Source of the DNA: UBA6220 sp041650375
Lineage (GTDB): Bacteria; Patescibacteriota; Minisyncoccia; Minisyncoccales; Minisyncoccaceae
Length of the DNA: 38,354 bases
Reading direction: 5' to 3'
NCBI GenBank assembly: GCA_041650375.1
Contig: JBAZLH010000005.1
Coordinates: 1 to 38,354 of the forward strand
In this document: in pieces, positions 24,944 through 33,008 of the stretch
Position numbering within the stretch: position 1 is the stretch's first letter
How the letters are laid out: each line of letters starts with the position of its first letter
Made by a program: the position numbers and the translations under genes
The notes under the pieces: model-generated
Database searches by the model: none
What the model was told of the DNA's origin: nothing
Seen by the model: the letters and a program-made list of their open reading frames with translations, nothing else

Positions 24944-25396
24944 TTATAACCTTCGCGGTTTTTTCGGCTTGCAACCGTTGTGCGGAATTGAAGTCGCGTC
25001 TTTAATTGATAAAATCTCAAAGCCCTGGTTGGCAACCGATCTTAAAGCCGATTCTCTGCCGGAACCAACGCCCTTAACCGTAACATGCAAACGTTTGATT
25101 CCCATTTTTTCGGCAATTTGCCCAACTGTTTCAGCCACTTTAGAAGCGGCGAAAGGAGTTGATTTCTTGGTGCCTTTAAATCCCAATTTGCCGGAAGATT
25201 TGGAAGCGGAAACATTGCCATTTGGATCGGTCAAGCTGATAATAACGTTATTGTAAGAACTGAAGATGTAAATTCTTCCTTCTTTGCCAACAGCCGCTTT
25301 ATTAACCTTGGAATCTTTCTCTATGGCTTTCTCAATCGCTTCGCCCTCTTTAATCATCTCTTCTTCGGTTTTTTTGATTACGTGTTTTTTCCCCAT
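24944..25396 (-). CDS. rpsK: Ribosomal protein S11
   Basis: This 150-aa uS11 has the conserved core GRIYIFSSYNNVIISLTDPNG, KSTPFAASKVAE, and the tail TSIPHNGCKPKKPRRL. The N-terminal 35-40 residues form a Lys/Glu-rich charged extension absent from typical S11 (about 129 aa). The ATG start has an AT-rich leader without an SD. It lies 16 nt after rpsM. Confidence 0.97.
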   Translation of the reverse strand: MGKKHVIKKTEEEMIKEGEAIEKAIEKDSKVNKAAVGKEGRIYIFSSYNNVIISLTDPNGNVSASKSSGKLGFKGTKKSTPFAASKVAETVGQIAEKMGIKRLHVTVKGVGSGRESALRSVANQGFEILSIKDATSIPHNGCKPKKPRRL

Positions 25397-25412
25397 AATG
25401 TATTAATTTTCT

Positions 25413-25802
25413 TTATTTCGGCGAAGGCGCGGCCTTTCTTCCCGAGCCGGCTGTCTTTCTTACATTGCCCCTAACGGTTCGATTGTTTACTCTGGTTGTT
25501 TGTCCTCTCACGGGCAAGCCTTTAGCATGCCTGGAGCCTCTCCATGAGCTGATATCTCTCAATCGCTTGATATTTCCCATAATATCCCTTTTCAATTCTC
25601 CTTCCACGCGGTAATTCTTTTCAATTACTTCTTTCAATTTTCCAAGTTCTTCTTGGTTTAAATCTTTGGCTTTCTTGGTCGGAGCGATATTGGCTTCGGC
25701 TAAAACTTTTTTGCTCAAAGACAAACCGATACCGTAAATATAGGTTAAGCTGTACTGTATTGATTTTTCATCAGGAATCATTACTCCCGCAACTCTTGGC
25801 AT
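25413..25802 (-). CDS. rpsM: Ribosomal protein S13
   Basis: This 129-aa uS13 starts PRVAGVMIPDEKSIQYSLTY and includes the HhH-like YGIGLSLSKKVLAEA. The C-terminal region, which contacts tRNA, has RHAKGLPVRGQTTRVNNRTVRG. Length and order are normal. The ATG is preceded by AAGAAATAAAA, with no classical SD. Confidence 0.97.
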   Translation of the reverse strand: MPRVAGVMIPDEKSIQYSLTYIYGIGLSLSKKVLAEANIAPTKKAKDLNQEELGKLKEVIEKNYRVEGELKRDIMGNIKRLRDISSWRGSRHAKGLPVRGQTTRVNNRTVRGNVRKTAGSGRKAAPSPK

Positions 25803-25836
25803 TTTTATTTCTTAAAATTATAAATAATATCGCTTA

Positions 25837-25956
25837 TTAAGCGCCTTGTCTTTGTTTGTGTTTTGGATTTTTTTTGCAGATTACATAAACTCGCCCTTCG
25901 CGTCGGACGATTTTACAATCACTACAAATTTTTTTAACTGATGGTCTAACTTTCAT
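25837..25956 (-). CDS. rpmJ: Ribosomal protein L36
   Basis: This 39-aa bL36 was translated by hand: it begins MKVRPSVKKICSDC and ends KHKQRQGA. The zinc ligands are Cys11, Cys14, Cys27 and His33, so this is the zinc-binding (C+) form. It lies between infA (16-nt gap) and rpsM (34-nt gap), its classical position. The ATG leader TTTATATTT has no SD. Confidence 0.96.
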   Translation of the reverse strand: MKVRPSVKKICSDCKIVRREGRVYVICKKNPKHKQRQGA

Positions 25957-25972
25957 AAATATAAAATATGAA

Positions 25973-26194
25973 CTACTTTTTGCGGAAAACGATTCTCCCC
26001 CTTTTATTGTCATAAGGAGTCATTTCCACGGTTACTTTATCTCCCGGTAAAATTTTTATTTTAAAAATTCGCAACTTACCAGCAAGATGCGCTAGCACTT
26101 CTGAGTTGTCTTCTAATTCTACTTTGAAAAACCCGTTAGGCAAACTTTCCAATACGGTTCCTTCTTTTTTGATTGTGTCGTCTTTTTTGGGCAT
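25973..26194 (-). CDS. infA: Translation initiation factor IF-1
   Basis: This 73-aa OB-fold protein binds the ribosomal A site during initiation. It has the conserved block GTVLESLPNGFFKVELEDN, VLAHLAGKLR, and ILPGDKVTVEMTPYDNKRGRI. The ATG at 26194 is preferred to the TTG at 26200. It is the first gene of the nine-gene ribosomal protein operon. The promoter at 26213-26241 predicts a leader of only about 12 nt, without an SD. Confidence 0.96.
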   Translation of the reverse strand: MPKKDDTIKKEGTVLESLPNGFFKVELEDNSEVLAHLAGKLRIFKIKILPGDKVTVEMTPYDNKRGRIVFRKK

Positions 26195-26212
26195 TTTCAA
26201 AAGATATATAGA

Positions 26213-26241
26213 ACAATATCAAAAGTTTCGCTTTTGGTCAA
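26213..26241 (-). promoter_or_regulatory. Promoter of the infA-rpsI operon
   Basis: Minus strand TTGACC (26241-26236), 17-nt spacer, TATTGT (26218-26213). Confidence 0.7.
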
Positions 26242-26311
26242 GCCCTAAAGCAAGATTACGCCTTTATTAGAGCGTTTTTTAGGGCTAATGAAGCGGCTTT
26301 TGGCCGCTTCC
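26241..26311. repeat. Two adjacent inverted repeats upstream of the infA promoter
   Basis: AGCCCTAAA (26241-26249) is complementary to TTTAGGGCT (26278-26286). Next to it, GAAGCGGC (26290-26297) and GCCGCTTC (26304-26311) form a hairpin. Neither has a good T-tract on either strand. They lie between the baseplate-J-like gene and infA, partly overlapping the -35 box, and could be a weak terminator or an operator. Confidence 0.5.
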
Positions 26312-26347
26312 TTGACAATACCCCAAAAACCTTTTTATTGTTTGTTT

Positions 26348-27634
26348 TTAATTAAAATCCACCTTAATATCAATATTTTGTCCATTGGTCGGAACATTCA
26401 CCTTCCAGAACGGCCAAATATTCACCTCGGCCCTATTAACATCAGAAAGATTCTTTAAAATGGAAGCTGAATAATCCTTGCTTTTACCGGCTAATGTTTT
26501 AAACAAAAATTCCTTATCCGGCAGCCAATACGTTTTGGCAACACACTCAACATTTAATTCTAACTTGTTATTTTGGGTATCTTTTTTATAATTTTGCGCG
26601 TTGCAAACAATACTGCCGGGAACAATTTGTTTAATAGCGCCTTCTTCGCTCGCCAAAACCATTTGCCGGCCCAAATTTTCCAAATCCGCTTTTTTAAAAG
26701 AAATAACACTGGAAGAAACTATGCCGGAAACATCAAACGAAACAACCGGATCTTTTTCTTTGGCTCCCACCACTAGTTTGCCCAGGTCTTGCGCAACCAT
26801 ATCGTCATAGACCACATAATCGCTTGTAATCGTGTTCTTTAACGCCATCAGCGCATTGGCAAACGATTGTGTTTTAAACGCTTCTTTGGCCGTATCAATA
26901 TCTTTTTTAATAACTATTTTAACGCTGCTGCTGCTTCCGCCGGAAATAGCGGTTTGCGTGTTGGCCCAGGTAGTTGAAAAATATGCCGTGCCGTTTAATT
27001 TGGGCACTGAAAATGTGGCAGACGGAAGGTTGTATTCTTCTCCGGATTCATCCGCCTCTATTTGGATATCAACATAACCCGGTTCAATGCTATTGCCGTT
27101 AACTTTGGCGGCCGGAATATTAATAACCGACAAGGAGTGGTAAGAAAGCCCTTTTGGTGTGGAAAGAAAATGCGTGCCGGATTTTAAAGTTAAGGCTTCG
27201 GCCGGAGAAAATTTATTATAAACTCGGATAGTTCCCGTGGCTTTTTTGGAAGTTGAATCATTGCCCGTGGCTTGGTATTTTTGCGAATATGACTGCGTTC
27301 CAGTAAAAATTTTACCGGGAATGGTTTTGGTTTCTAAATTTACTTCTTGGTTGTTCGCATCAACAAAAATAGTTCCGGAAACTTTAATTTCTTCCGACTT
27401 GGGATATATTTTAATTTCTGCTTTGGCCGGAACCCAAACAGCCACGCCGATAATCGCAATAATAAAAACCGGCGCAATCCATTTAATCGCTCCAAAAGAT
27501 TTCTTTGCCGGCCGTTTAACGCAAACGGAAACATTGGAAACACTGCTTTTATTCAAATCAAATCCGCCCTCCACTTCATTTTGGGCAATCTCTATTTCTT
27601 CCGGCGGGATAATATCAAAAATTCTTTTACTCAT
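26348..27634 (-). CDS. Membrane protein with baseplate-J-like region
   Basis: The 428-aa protein has a cytoplasmic N-terminus, one membrane segment (residues about 50-68) and a long extracytoplasmic beta-rich part. The region ATGTIRVYNKFSPAEALTL...GTHFLST and VDIQIEADESGEEYNLPSATF matches the pattern of the baseplate J/gp47-like fold, which also occurs in bacterial cell-envelope proteins unrelated to phage. No phage genes lie nearby. Function unknown; a cell-surface structural role is inferred. The predicted promoter (27641-27669) places the start site at the ATG, i.e. a leaderless mRNA. Confidence 0.75.
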   Translation of the reverse strand: MSKRIFDIIPPEEIEIAQNEVEGGFDLNKSSVSNVSVCVKRPAKKSFGAIKWIAPVFIIAIIGVAVWVPAKAEIKIYPKSEEIKVSGTIFVDANNQEVNLETKTIPGKIFTGTQSYSQKYQATGNDSTSKKATGTIRVYNKFSPAEALTLKSGTHFLSTPKGLSYHSLSVINIPAAKVNGNSIEPGYVDIQIEADESGEEYNLPSATFSVPKLNGTAYFSTTWANTQTAISGGSSSSVKIVIKKDIDTAKEAFKTQSFANALMALKNTITSDYVVYDDMVAQDLGKLVVGAKEKDPVVSFDVSGIVSSSVISFKKADLENLGRQMVLASEEGAIKQIVPGSIVCNAQNYKKDTQNNKLELNVECVAKTYWLPDKEFLFKTLAGKSKDYSASILKNLSDVNRAEVNIWPFWKVNVPTNGQNIDIKVDFN

Positions 27635-27640
27635 ACTTAC

Positions 27641-27669
27641 AGTTTAATACAAATCAAAATGATTGGCAA
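27641..27669 (-). promoter_or_regulatory. Promoter giving a leaderless baseplate-J-like mRNA
   Basis: Minus strand TTGCCA (27669-27664), 17-nt spacer, TAAACT (27646-27641), then 6 nt to the ATG at 27634. The -35 is the same TTGCCA as in the mreB2 promoter. Confidence 0.55.
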
Positions 27670-27689
27670 TTAAAGCATATCCACGAATA

Positions 27690-28958
27690 TTACAACCCAA
27701 CATCCTCAGCTCCAAAAGGCGTAGTTACGGTTGGTTCGGAGGCAGTGTACGCGCGAACAAAAATCCAATCGGAATAGATGGCTGACGCCGCAAACCCGGT
27801 GCCTATTTGAACTTTAAGGTTTGCCGTGCTTGTTTGAGCTGTTATTGTCACGGTATTGGCGTTATTGATTTTATAAATATCGCTAGTGGAACCATTTCTG
27901 ATTATATCCGTAATGCCCCAAGTTCCGGCCGACCAGCCAACAATCGGACTGGTATTATGGGTAGACGTGCAATTATCAAAAACTCCGCCGATTGAAGCTG
28001 AATCAAAGGCGTAGATTGAACAAGCTTCCCAACTGGATATGGTAAAACAAAGATATTCTTCAGCCGGGCTGCCTCCGCTCGTGTTACCAAAATGGCCGGT
28101 TTTCATTCTTGCTCTTATGGCAGTATTTGTTCCAAAGGTGTTATTAGTCCTTATCGCTGTTGTGGCGCCCGCCAAGGTTACGACCGACCCTGAAAAAGTC
28201 GGCGTGCCCGCGGTAATTTGCCATTGGGATGATAACGGGCTTGCGGGAAAATCGTCAAACAATAATGGAAAAGTTAAAGCGCCATTTACTCCGGCCGCAG
28301 TTTGAGTACCGTAATACATATAAATTGTTGAAGCGCCGTTGGGAATAGAAGCAACATTAACCCAAACATTGGCGGTTCCGGCAATAATAGGCGTTTCTAT
28401 CCAATAATTCAAAGCAGTGTTGCCGGAATCAGTAAACCGCAAATCATTAAAAGTGGAATTGTCCAAAATATGGCCAAAAGGAGTTGCTCCCATATTGGCG
28501 CTATTTACAATTATTTTAATCTGGTAATTACTTAAAGCCGAACCGCTATTATTAATAGTAATGGGTTGCTTGTATTGGCCGTAAGCAAAGCCGCTATTCC
28601 AAGAATTCGTAGTACTATTGTAAACCCAGGGCAGGCCACTGGTTAAAGTTCCGCTCAGGGTGAAGCTGGTGGTTAGATTGGTGTAGGTGTATGAACCACC
28701 GATGGGATTGGCCGGAATAACGCCAAGATAAGTTGGGATTAAGTCGGTTAACAAGGCCGGATAGGCTCCGTTGTTCAAGGCCGCGTATTCCATGACAGCT
28801 TTTTCAATCGTTGCCATGTCCGCTTTGATTTTGGTGTCTTGGGCAGAATTGATTGCGCCGTTCATGGCTACGAAAATGAAGCCAGCTAAAATTCCGACAA
28901 TCGCGATCACGACCAAAAGTTCAATTAAAGTAAAAGCTTTATATATTTTTTTATTCAT
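27690..28958 (-). CDS. Prepilin-like protein with DUF2341-type C-terminal domain
   Basis: The N-terminus KAFTLIELLVVIAIVGILAG is a type IV prepilin/pseudopilin signal, with Ala instead of Gly before the cleaved bond and Glu at +5. A pilin-like helix and the motif AALNNGAYPALLTDLIPTYL follow to about residue 115. Residues about 125-230 (YKQPITINNSGSALSNYQIK..., WVNVASIPNGASTIYMYYG) resemble DUF2341, a beta-sandwich found in surface proteins. The remaining part is lectin/jelly-roll-like in composition. The 422-aa size is far above a minor pilin (about 150 aa), so this may be a pilus-tip adhesin. It starts without an SD, a few nt after TAAAAT. Confidence 0.85.
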   Translation of the reverse strand: MNKKIYKAFTLIELLVVIAIVGILAGFIFVAMNGAINSAQDTKIKADMATIEKAVMEYAALNNGAYPALLTDLIPTYLGVIPANPIGGSYTYTNLTTSFTLSGTLTSGLPWVYNSTTNSWNSGFAYGQYKQPITINNSGSALSNYQIKIIVNSANMGATPFGHILDNSTFNDLRFTDSGNTALNYWIETPIIAGTANVWVNVASIPNGASTIYMYYGTQTAAGVNGALTFPLLFDDFPASPLSSQWQITAGTPTFSGSVVTLAGATTAIRTNNTFGTNTAIRARMKTGHFGNTSGGSPAEEYLCFTISSWEACSIYAFDSASIGGVFDNCTSTHNTSPIVGWSAGTWGITDIIRNGSTSDIYKINNANTVTITAQTSTANLKVQIGTGFAASAIYSDWIFVRAYTASEPTVTTPFGAEDVGL

Positions 28959-28996
28959 TCTTATTTTATTTTAACAAAATAAAATAATTAAGTAAA

Positions 28997-29017
28997 CAAA
29001 AAGCCCCTATGAGGGGC
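28997..29017 (-). terminator. Terminator of alaS
   Basis: On the minus strand GCCCCT, loop CAT, AGGGGC, then TTTTTG, 12 nt after the alaS stop. Confidence 0.85.
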
Positions 29018-29028
29018 CGCGCTAATAA

Positions 29029-30834
29029 TTAATTAAGGGTTGCTTTGATGCGGCGCACGCCTGCGCTACTGCTTTCTTCTTTGATAATTTTAAAACAACC
29101 CAATTTGCCCGTGGATTCCGCATGCGGGCCGGCGCAAATTTCCTTACTGAAAACTTCTCCTGTTTGCGGATTTTGCATGGTCCAAACTTTCACCAAGTCC
29201 GGATATTTTTCTTTAAAAAAAGCCAAAGCTCCGGCTTGCAGCGCTTCCTCAATCGGCATTTCTTGTTTCTTAATTTCCAAATCTTGTTTTATTTTTTCAT
29301 TTACCAAATCCTCTATGTCTTTAATCTGTTCAGGCAGTAATTTTTGGGAATGCTTAAAATCGAACCTTAGTCGTTCCATGTTTATGTCCGAACCCATTTG
29401 CTCCACGTGGCTGCCCAATAATTTTCTTAAAGCCGAATGAAGCAAGTGCGTGGCGGTGTGCAATTTAGCGCCTTCTTCGCCTGCGTCTTTGCCCACGCCC
29501 CCGAATTTTTTCTCCGCTCCGGCGCGCGATAATTCCTGGTGTTTTTTTATTAATTCGCTGATTCCGATTTTATCTATTTTAAACCCACGCTCGGCCGCAA
29601 TCTCTTCGGTTAATTCAATCGGGAAACCATAACTTTGGTATAAATCAAAAACTTCTTCATTGGTTAATTCTTGAGAATGTTTCAATTCCAACAAATCGCT
29701 GATTTTCTTCAATCCGGCTTGCAAAGTTTTTTCAAACTTTTGTTCTTCTGTTTCTATCCCCGTTTCAATAATTATTTTATTTTTTTCCAAATCCGGATAA
29801 ATATCCTTGTATTTTTCAATCACCAGTCCAACTAAAGGAATTAAAAAGCCTGGTTGCATGTCAATTAATTTTCCGTACCTGACAGCCCGCCTTAAAATCC
29901 TTCTTAAGACATATCCTTGCCCTAAATTAGAAGGGGCCACGCCCTCGCTTAATAAAAACGAAGTCGAGCGGGCGTGGTCAGCGATAATCCTGAATATTTT
30001 TTTATTTTCCTCATATTTTTTACCCGATATTTGTTCTATCTTTTCAATTACGGGCAAAAATATATCGGTTTCATAAGCTGATTTTTTATTATTCAATAAC
30101 GCCACCAACCGTTCAAAGCCAATACCCGTATCAATGTTGGTTTGGGGCAATAATTCGTATCTGCCTTTCTCGTCTTTGTAATATTGCATAAAAACCAGGT
30201 TCCAAATTTCCACAAACCTTTTGCAATTATCGCAACTTGGCCCGCAATCCGGTTTGCCGCAGCCAAATTCTTCTCCGCGGTCGTAATGAATTTCCGAACA
30301 AGGTCCGCACGGGCCGACATCCGAAGTCGGACCCCAAAAATTATCTTTCTTGCTGAATTCTTTTATGTGTTCCGCCGGAATTCCGTTATCCAGCCAAATC
30401 TGCATTGCTTCAGTATCTTTGGGAATATTTCCCTCACCTTGAAAAACCGTAACCGTGAACTTGGATTTATCCATTTTAAGTTCGTTGACTAAAAACTCCA
30501 AAGCATATTCAATGGCGCCTTGTTTAAAATATCCGCTTTCTTCCTGCCCGATAGACCAATTGCCCAGCATTTCAAAAAAAGTGTGATGCGTGTCGTCGCC
30601 TATTTCTTCAATGTCTCCGGTGCGGAAACATTTTTGGCAACTCGCCAAATGCCGCGTGCCGAAATCAGCTAAGGCGTCTTTCTTGCCGGACAAATAAAGG
30701 GAAAATTGCTGCATGCCGGCAGTGGTAAATAACACGGACGGGTCGGTTGGTAAAAGCGAAGAAGAGGCAATAATTTTATGCCCCCTTGATTCAAAAAAAT
30801 CCAAGAATTTTTTCCTAAGTTCGTTTGATGTCAT
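29029..30834 (-). CDS. alaS: Alanyl-tRNA synthetase lacking the C-terminal domain
   Basis: The 601-aa enzyme starts SNELRKKFLDFFESRGHKI and contains the class II catalytic core (FRTGDIEEIGDDTHHTFFEMLGNWSIG region), the tRNA-recognition domain and the editing domain. The editing metal site is HTATH (459-463) plus Cys567 and His571 (CAGPHA). It stops right after the editing domain; the C-Ala domain (to about 875 aa in E. coli) is missing. The Cys-rich FGCGKPDCGPSCDNC insert in the core probably binds zinc. Its substrate tRNA-Ala, with the G3:U70 pair, is in this window at 36399-36471. A predicted promoter places the transcript start at the ATG. Confidence 0.97.
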   Translation of the reverse strand: MTSNELRKKFLDFFESRGHKIIASSSLLPTDPSVLFTTAGMQQFSLYLSGKKDALADFGTRHLASCQKCFRTGDIEEIGDDTHHTFFEMLGNWSIGQEESGYFKQGAIEYALEFLVNELKMDKSKFTVTVFQGEGNIPKDTEAMQIWLDNGIPAEHIKEFSKKDNFWGPTSDVGPCGPCSEIHYDRGEEFGCGKPDCGPSCDNCKRFVEIWNLVFMQYYKDEKGRYELLPQTNIDTGIGFERLVALLNNKKSAYETDIFLPVIEKIEQISGKKYEENKKIFRIIADHARSTSFLLSEGVAPSNLGQGYVLRRILRRAVRYGKLIDMQPGFLIPLVGLVIEKYKDIYPDLEKNKIIIETGIETEEQKFEKTLQAGLKKISDLLELKHSQELTNEEVFDLYQSYGFPIELTEEIAAERGFKIDKIGISELIKKHQELSRAGAEKKFGGVGKDAGEEGAKLHTATHLLHSALRKLLGSHVEQMGSDINMERLRFDFKHSQKLLPEQIKDIEDLVNEKIKQDLEIKKQEMPIEEALQAGALAFFKEKYPDLVKVWTMQNPQTGEVFSKEICAGPHAESTGKLGCFKIIKEESSSAGVRRIKATLN

Positions 30835-30840
30835 ACGTAT

Positions 30841-30869
30841 AAATTAGCAAATTAGCAAAACTTGGTCAA
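30841..30869 (-). promoter_or_regulatory. Possible promoter giving leaderless alaS mRNA
   Basis: Minus strand TTGACC (30869-30864), 17-nt spacer, TAATTT (30846-30841), then 6 nt to the ATG at 30834. The -10 box is weak. Confidence 0.45.
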
Positions 30870-30904
30870 ATAAAAAATCCTGTCAATAGACACGGATATT
30901 TTAT

Positions 30905-32089
30905 TTAATAACCAACTATTACAAATCCAGTGCCTCCAACTCCTCCATTGCCGCCGGTACCCCCTCCACTTCCCCAACCGCCGCCACCACCGGCACCGGC
31001 ACCATACCCAATGCCACCCGAAGCTCCGATTCCATGAGGAAATTGGCCACCGGCGGCACCATCTCCGGTAATACCGGCTGTAGCGGTAACACCTGAGCCA
31101 TATCCTTGCGCTCCAGCCCCACCATCACCCCCATGCCAATCCCAAGCAGCTACGCCGGCAGTACCATTAATAAATCCTGTTCCCCCAGGACCACCACCAC
31201 CCTGAGTACTACCAGCACCAAGCCCGCCTCCTCCCCCTCCCGCGGCTGAAATTGGAAACATTGCTCCTGTGCCACTAATTGAAGAAGCTCCACCTGAACT
31301 TCCCCCAGAAACATTTCCGGAACCGCTAGCCCCTCCCGTACCAACATTAATTGTTAATGTTTGAGGCGTGGCTATTGAAATAGTTTGAATATTTTGATAT
31401 CCGGAGCCTCCTCCACCGCCACCGCAATAAGCAGCGCCACCTCCTCCACCGCCACCGCCAATAACAATCAAACTTACTGTGCCGGTTATGGCGGGAATCG
31501 CCAACGTAGCTCCGCTAACTGTCGTATAAGCATTACAAGTCGCGCTGTATCCCGTATGCACGCCATTGCAATTCCAGGCCCAATGCGGACTCGAACCAGA
31601 TTGGTTTGCCAAAATTCCCGCGGAACAAGTATTAATTGCTGTACCGCAACTACCGGGAGTTGGCGTATAATTCGCGTAAGCGGAATTTAAACTTTCATAA
31701 CAATACGCATACCCATTGGAAAGTGTAGCGCAAACCGTAAAATTAATTCCATCAAGTGAAGAGTATTCGTAATACTTTCCGGCGTCAGGGTCAATTGGGT
31801 TAGCCTGTAAATTTGAAGCAACGTAATTAGTAAAACCTGAAGTGCAATTAACTCCGATATTGCAAGTTTCAATCGGATAAGCTAAATTATTGGCCATTGT
31901 ATTGCTCGCTAAAATCGCTTTCGCGGTTGTAGAAACATCACCCATTCTTCTGCCGTCTTTGGCGGTATTAACTCCACTACTCATTAAAACAAAAAGAAAG
32001 CCGGAAAAAACCGCGATGATTGCGATAACGACTAAGAGTTCGATTAAGGTAAAAGCAAAATTAATTCTTTTTGATTTCTTTTTTTGCAT
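30905..32089 (-). CDS. Prepilin-like protein with Cys module and Gly-rich C-terminal domain
   Basis: The prepilin signal is NFAFTLIELLVVIAIIAVFS, with Ala before the cleavage site. Residues about 30-145 are pilin-like with several Cys. Residues about 146-195 (CGTAINTCSAGILANQSGSSPHWAWNC..., then ATC) are a copy of the Cys module found ten times in the 1088-aa secreted protein. The last 190 residues or so are extremely Gly-rich (GGGGGGG, GGGGSGYQ, GGTGGNGGVGGTGF), resembling Gly-rich surface/adhesin domains. It may be a pilus-tip adhesin. The -10 box lies 7 nt before the ATG (leaderless). Confidence 0.85.
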   Translation of the reverse strand: MQKKKSKRINFAFTLIELLVVIAIIAVFSGFLFVLMSSGVNTAKDGRRMGDVSTTAKAILASNTMANNLAYPIETCNIGVNCTSGFTNYVASNLQANPIDPDAGKYYEYSSLDGINFTVCATLSNGYAYCYESLNSAYANYTPTPGSCGTAINTCSAGILANQSGSSPHWAWNCNGVHTGYSATCNAYTTVSGATLAIPAITGTVSLIVIGGGGGGGGAAYCGGGGGGSGYQNIQTISIATPQTLTINVGTGGASGSGNVSGGSSGGASSISGTGAMFPISAAGGGGGGLGAGSTQGGGGPGGTGFINGTAGVAAWDWHGGDGGAGAQGYGSGVTATAGITGDGAAGGQFPHGIGASGGIGYGAGAGGGGGWGSGGGTGGNGGVGGTGFVIVGY

Positions 32090-32096
32090 TAAAATT

Positions 32097-32105
32097 ATTA
32101 TACCA
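32097..32105 (-). promoter_or_regulatory. Extended -10 promoter giving a leaderless prepilin mRNA
   Basis: Minus strand TGG-TATAAT (32105-32097), then 7 nt to the ATG at 32089. The geometry is the same as for the exonuclease gene. Confidence 0.6.
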
Positions 32106-32122
32106 AAAGAATTAAAAGGTGT

Positions 32123-32151
32123 AAAAGAAAAACCGCCACACGGGCGGTTTT
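32123..32151 (-). terminator. Terminator of the TM_helix protein gene
   Basis: On the minus strand AAAACCGCC, loop CGTGT, GGCGGTTTT then TCTTTT, 19 nt after the stop. It also isolates the downstream leaderless prepilin gene. Confidence 0.85.
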
Positions 32152-32170
32152 GATAATTTGATCAACGAAA

Positions 32171-32848
32171 TTACTTCATCATTTTACTTTTCCAGTCATC
32201 CAACAAGCGAGCAGCCATATCTTTGCCTCCCAAACCGAAGGATAAACCCAATGCCAAAGCAATCATGGCCACGAAGCCGACTACCAATGTATTAACAATG
32301 GCCGGCGCCACGCCAAGTTGCATTAAAGCAGCCAAAATAGCAAAAATATAAATCGCCCATCTTATAACGGAACCGAGATAATTGACAAAGCTTACTCCCA
32401 TTTTTTGAGTGCTTGCTTTAACCATTTTTTCCAAAATGTCGGCAATGATGATAGCCACCACTAAAATGGCAATGGCCACAATCAAGTTCGGCACCCAAAG
32501 GATTATTTGATTCAATAGTGTTGAAAAACCAACCCATTCTAAGATATCTGCCGCAATCATTAAAGAGATGATAACTAAAATCCATTTTATAATCGCGCCG
32601 ATAAAATCAGAAGCCGAGATTGAGATTTCCGCTTTTTCAAAAGCAGCTTTCCAGCCGGTTCGGCTGAATAATTCATTAAATTTGATTTTTTCCAGAATAG
32701 CGGCAATTATTTTGCCTATCCAGATAGCGATAAACCAACCAATAATGAACACTACTATCGCGCCCAATAATTTGGGCAAAAAGAGTAAGATACTCTCCCA
32801 AGACGTTTGAAGGCCCTGTAAAGTTATTGTTAGCCAATCTTGAATCAT
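32171..32848 (-). CDS. Integral membrane protein with conserved TM_helix (MscS-related) repeats
   Basis: The 225-aa protein has four to five membrane segments. Segment pairs ending in ...GWFIAIWIGKIIAAIL and ...LGLSFGLGGKDMAARLLDDW match the 'conserved TM helix' (PF05552-like) seen in MscS-like and CmpX-like proteins. The soluble MscS beta domain is absent, so it is a short form of unknown channel activity. The ATG at 32848 has at most a weak AGGT eight nt upstream. No clear promoter is seen in the 160-nt gap upstream. Confidence 0.85.
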   Translation of the reverse strand: MIQDWLTITLQGLQTSWESILLFLPKLLGAIVVFIIGWFIAIWIGKIIAAILEKIKFNELFSRTGWKAAFEKAEISISASDFIGAIIKWILVIISLMIAADILEWVGFSTLLNQIILWVPNLIVAIAILVVAIIIADILEKMVKASTQKMGVSFVNYLGSVIRWAIYIFAILAALMQLGVAPAIVNTLVVGFVAMIALALGLSFGLGGKDMAARLLDDWKSKMMK

Positions 32849-33008
32849 ATTGTTGACCTATATCTCTTTTCCTTGCCTAGTCGTAATCGCGATTGGACAA
32901 AAATAAAGATAAAAGGACATTAATTTGTAATACAATTCTATACATAAAAGATAGCACAAAATAGCAAATCCCGACACTTGATTTATCCCCACCCTTAAAC
33001 TGAGAAAA

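Noticed and set aside
26348..27634. Prophage signal from the baseplate-J-like protein
   Set aside because: It has a membrane anchor and no other phage genes are near; such folds occur in bacterial surface proteins.
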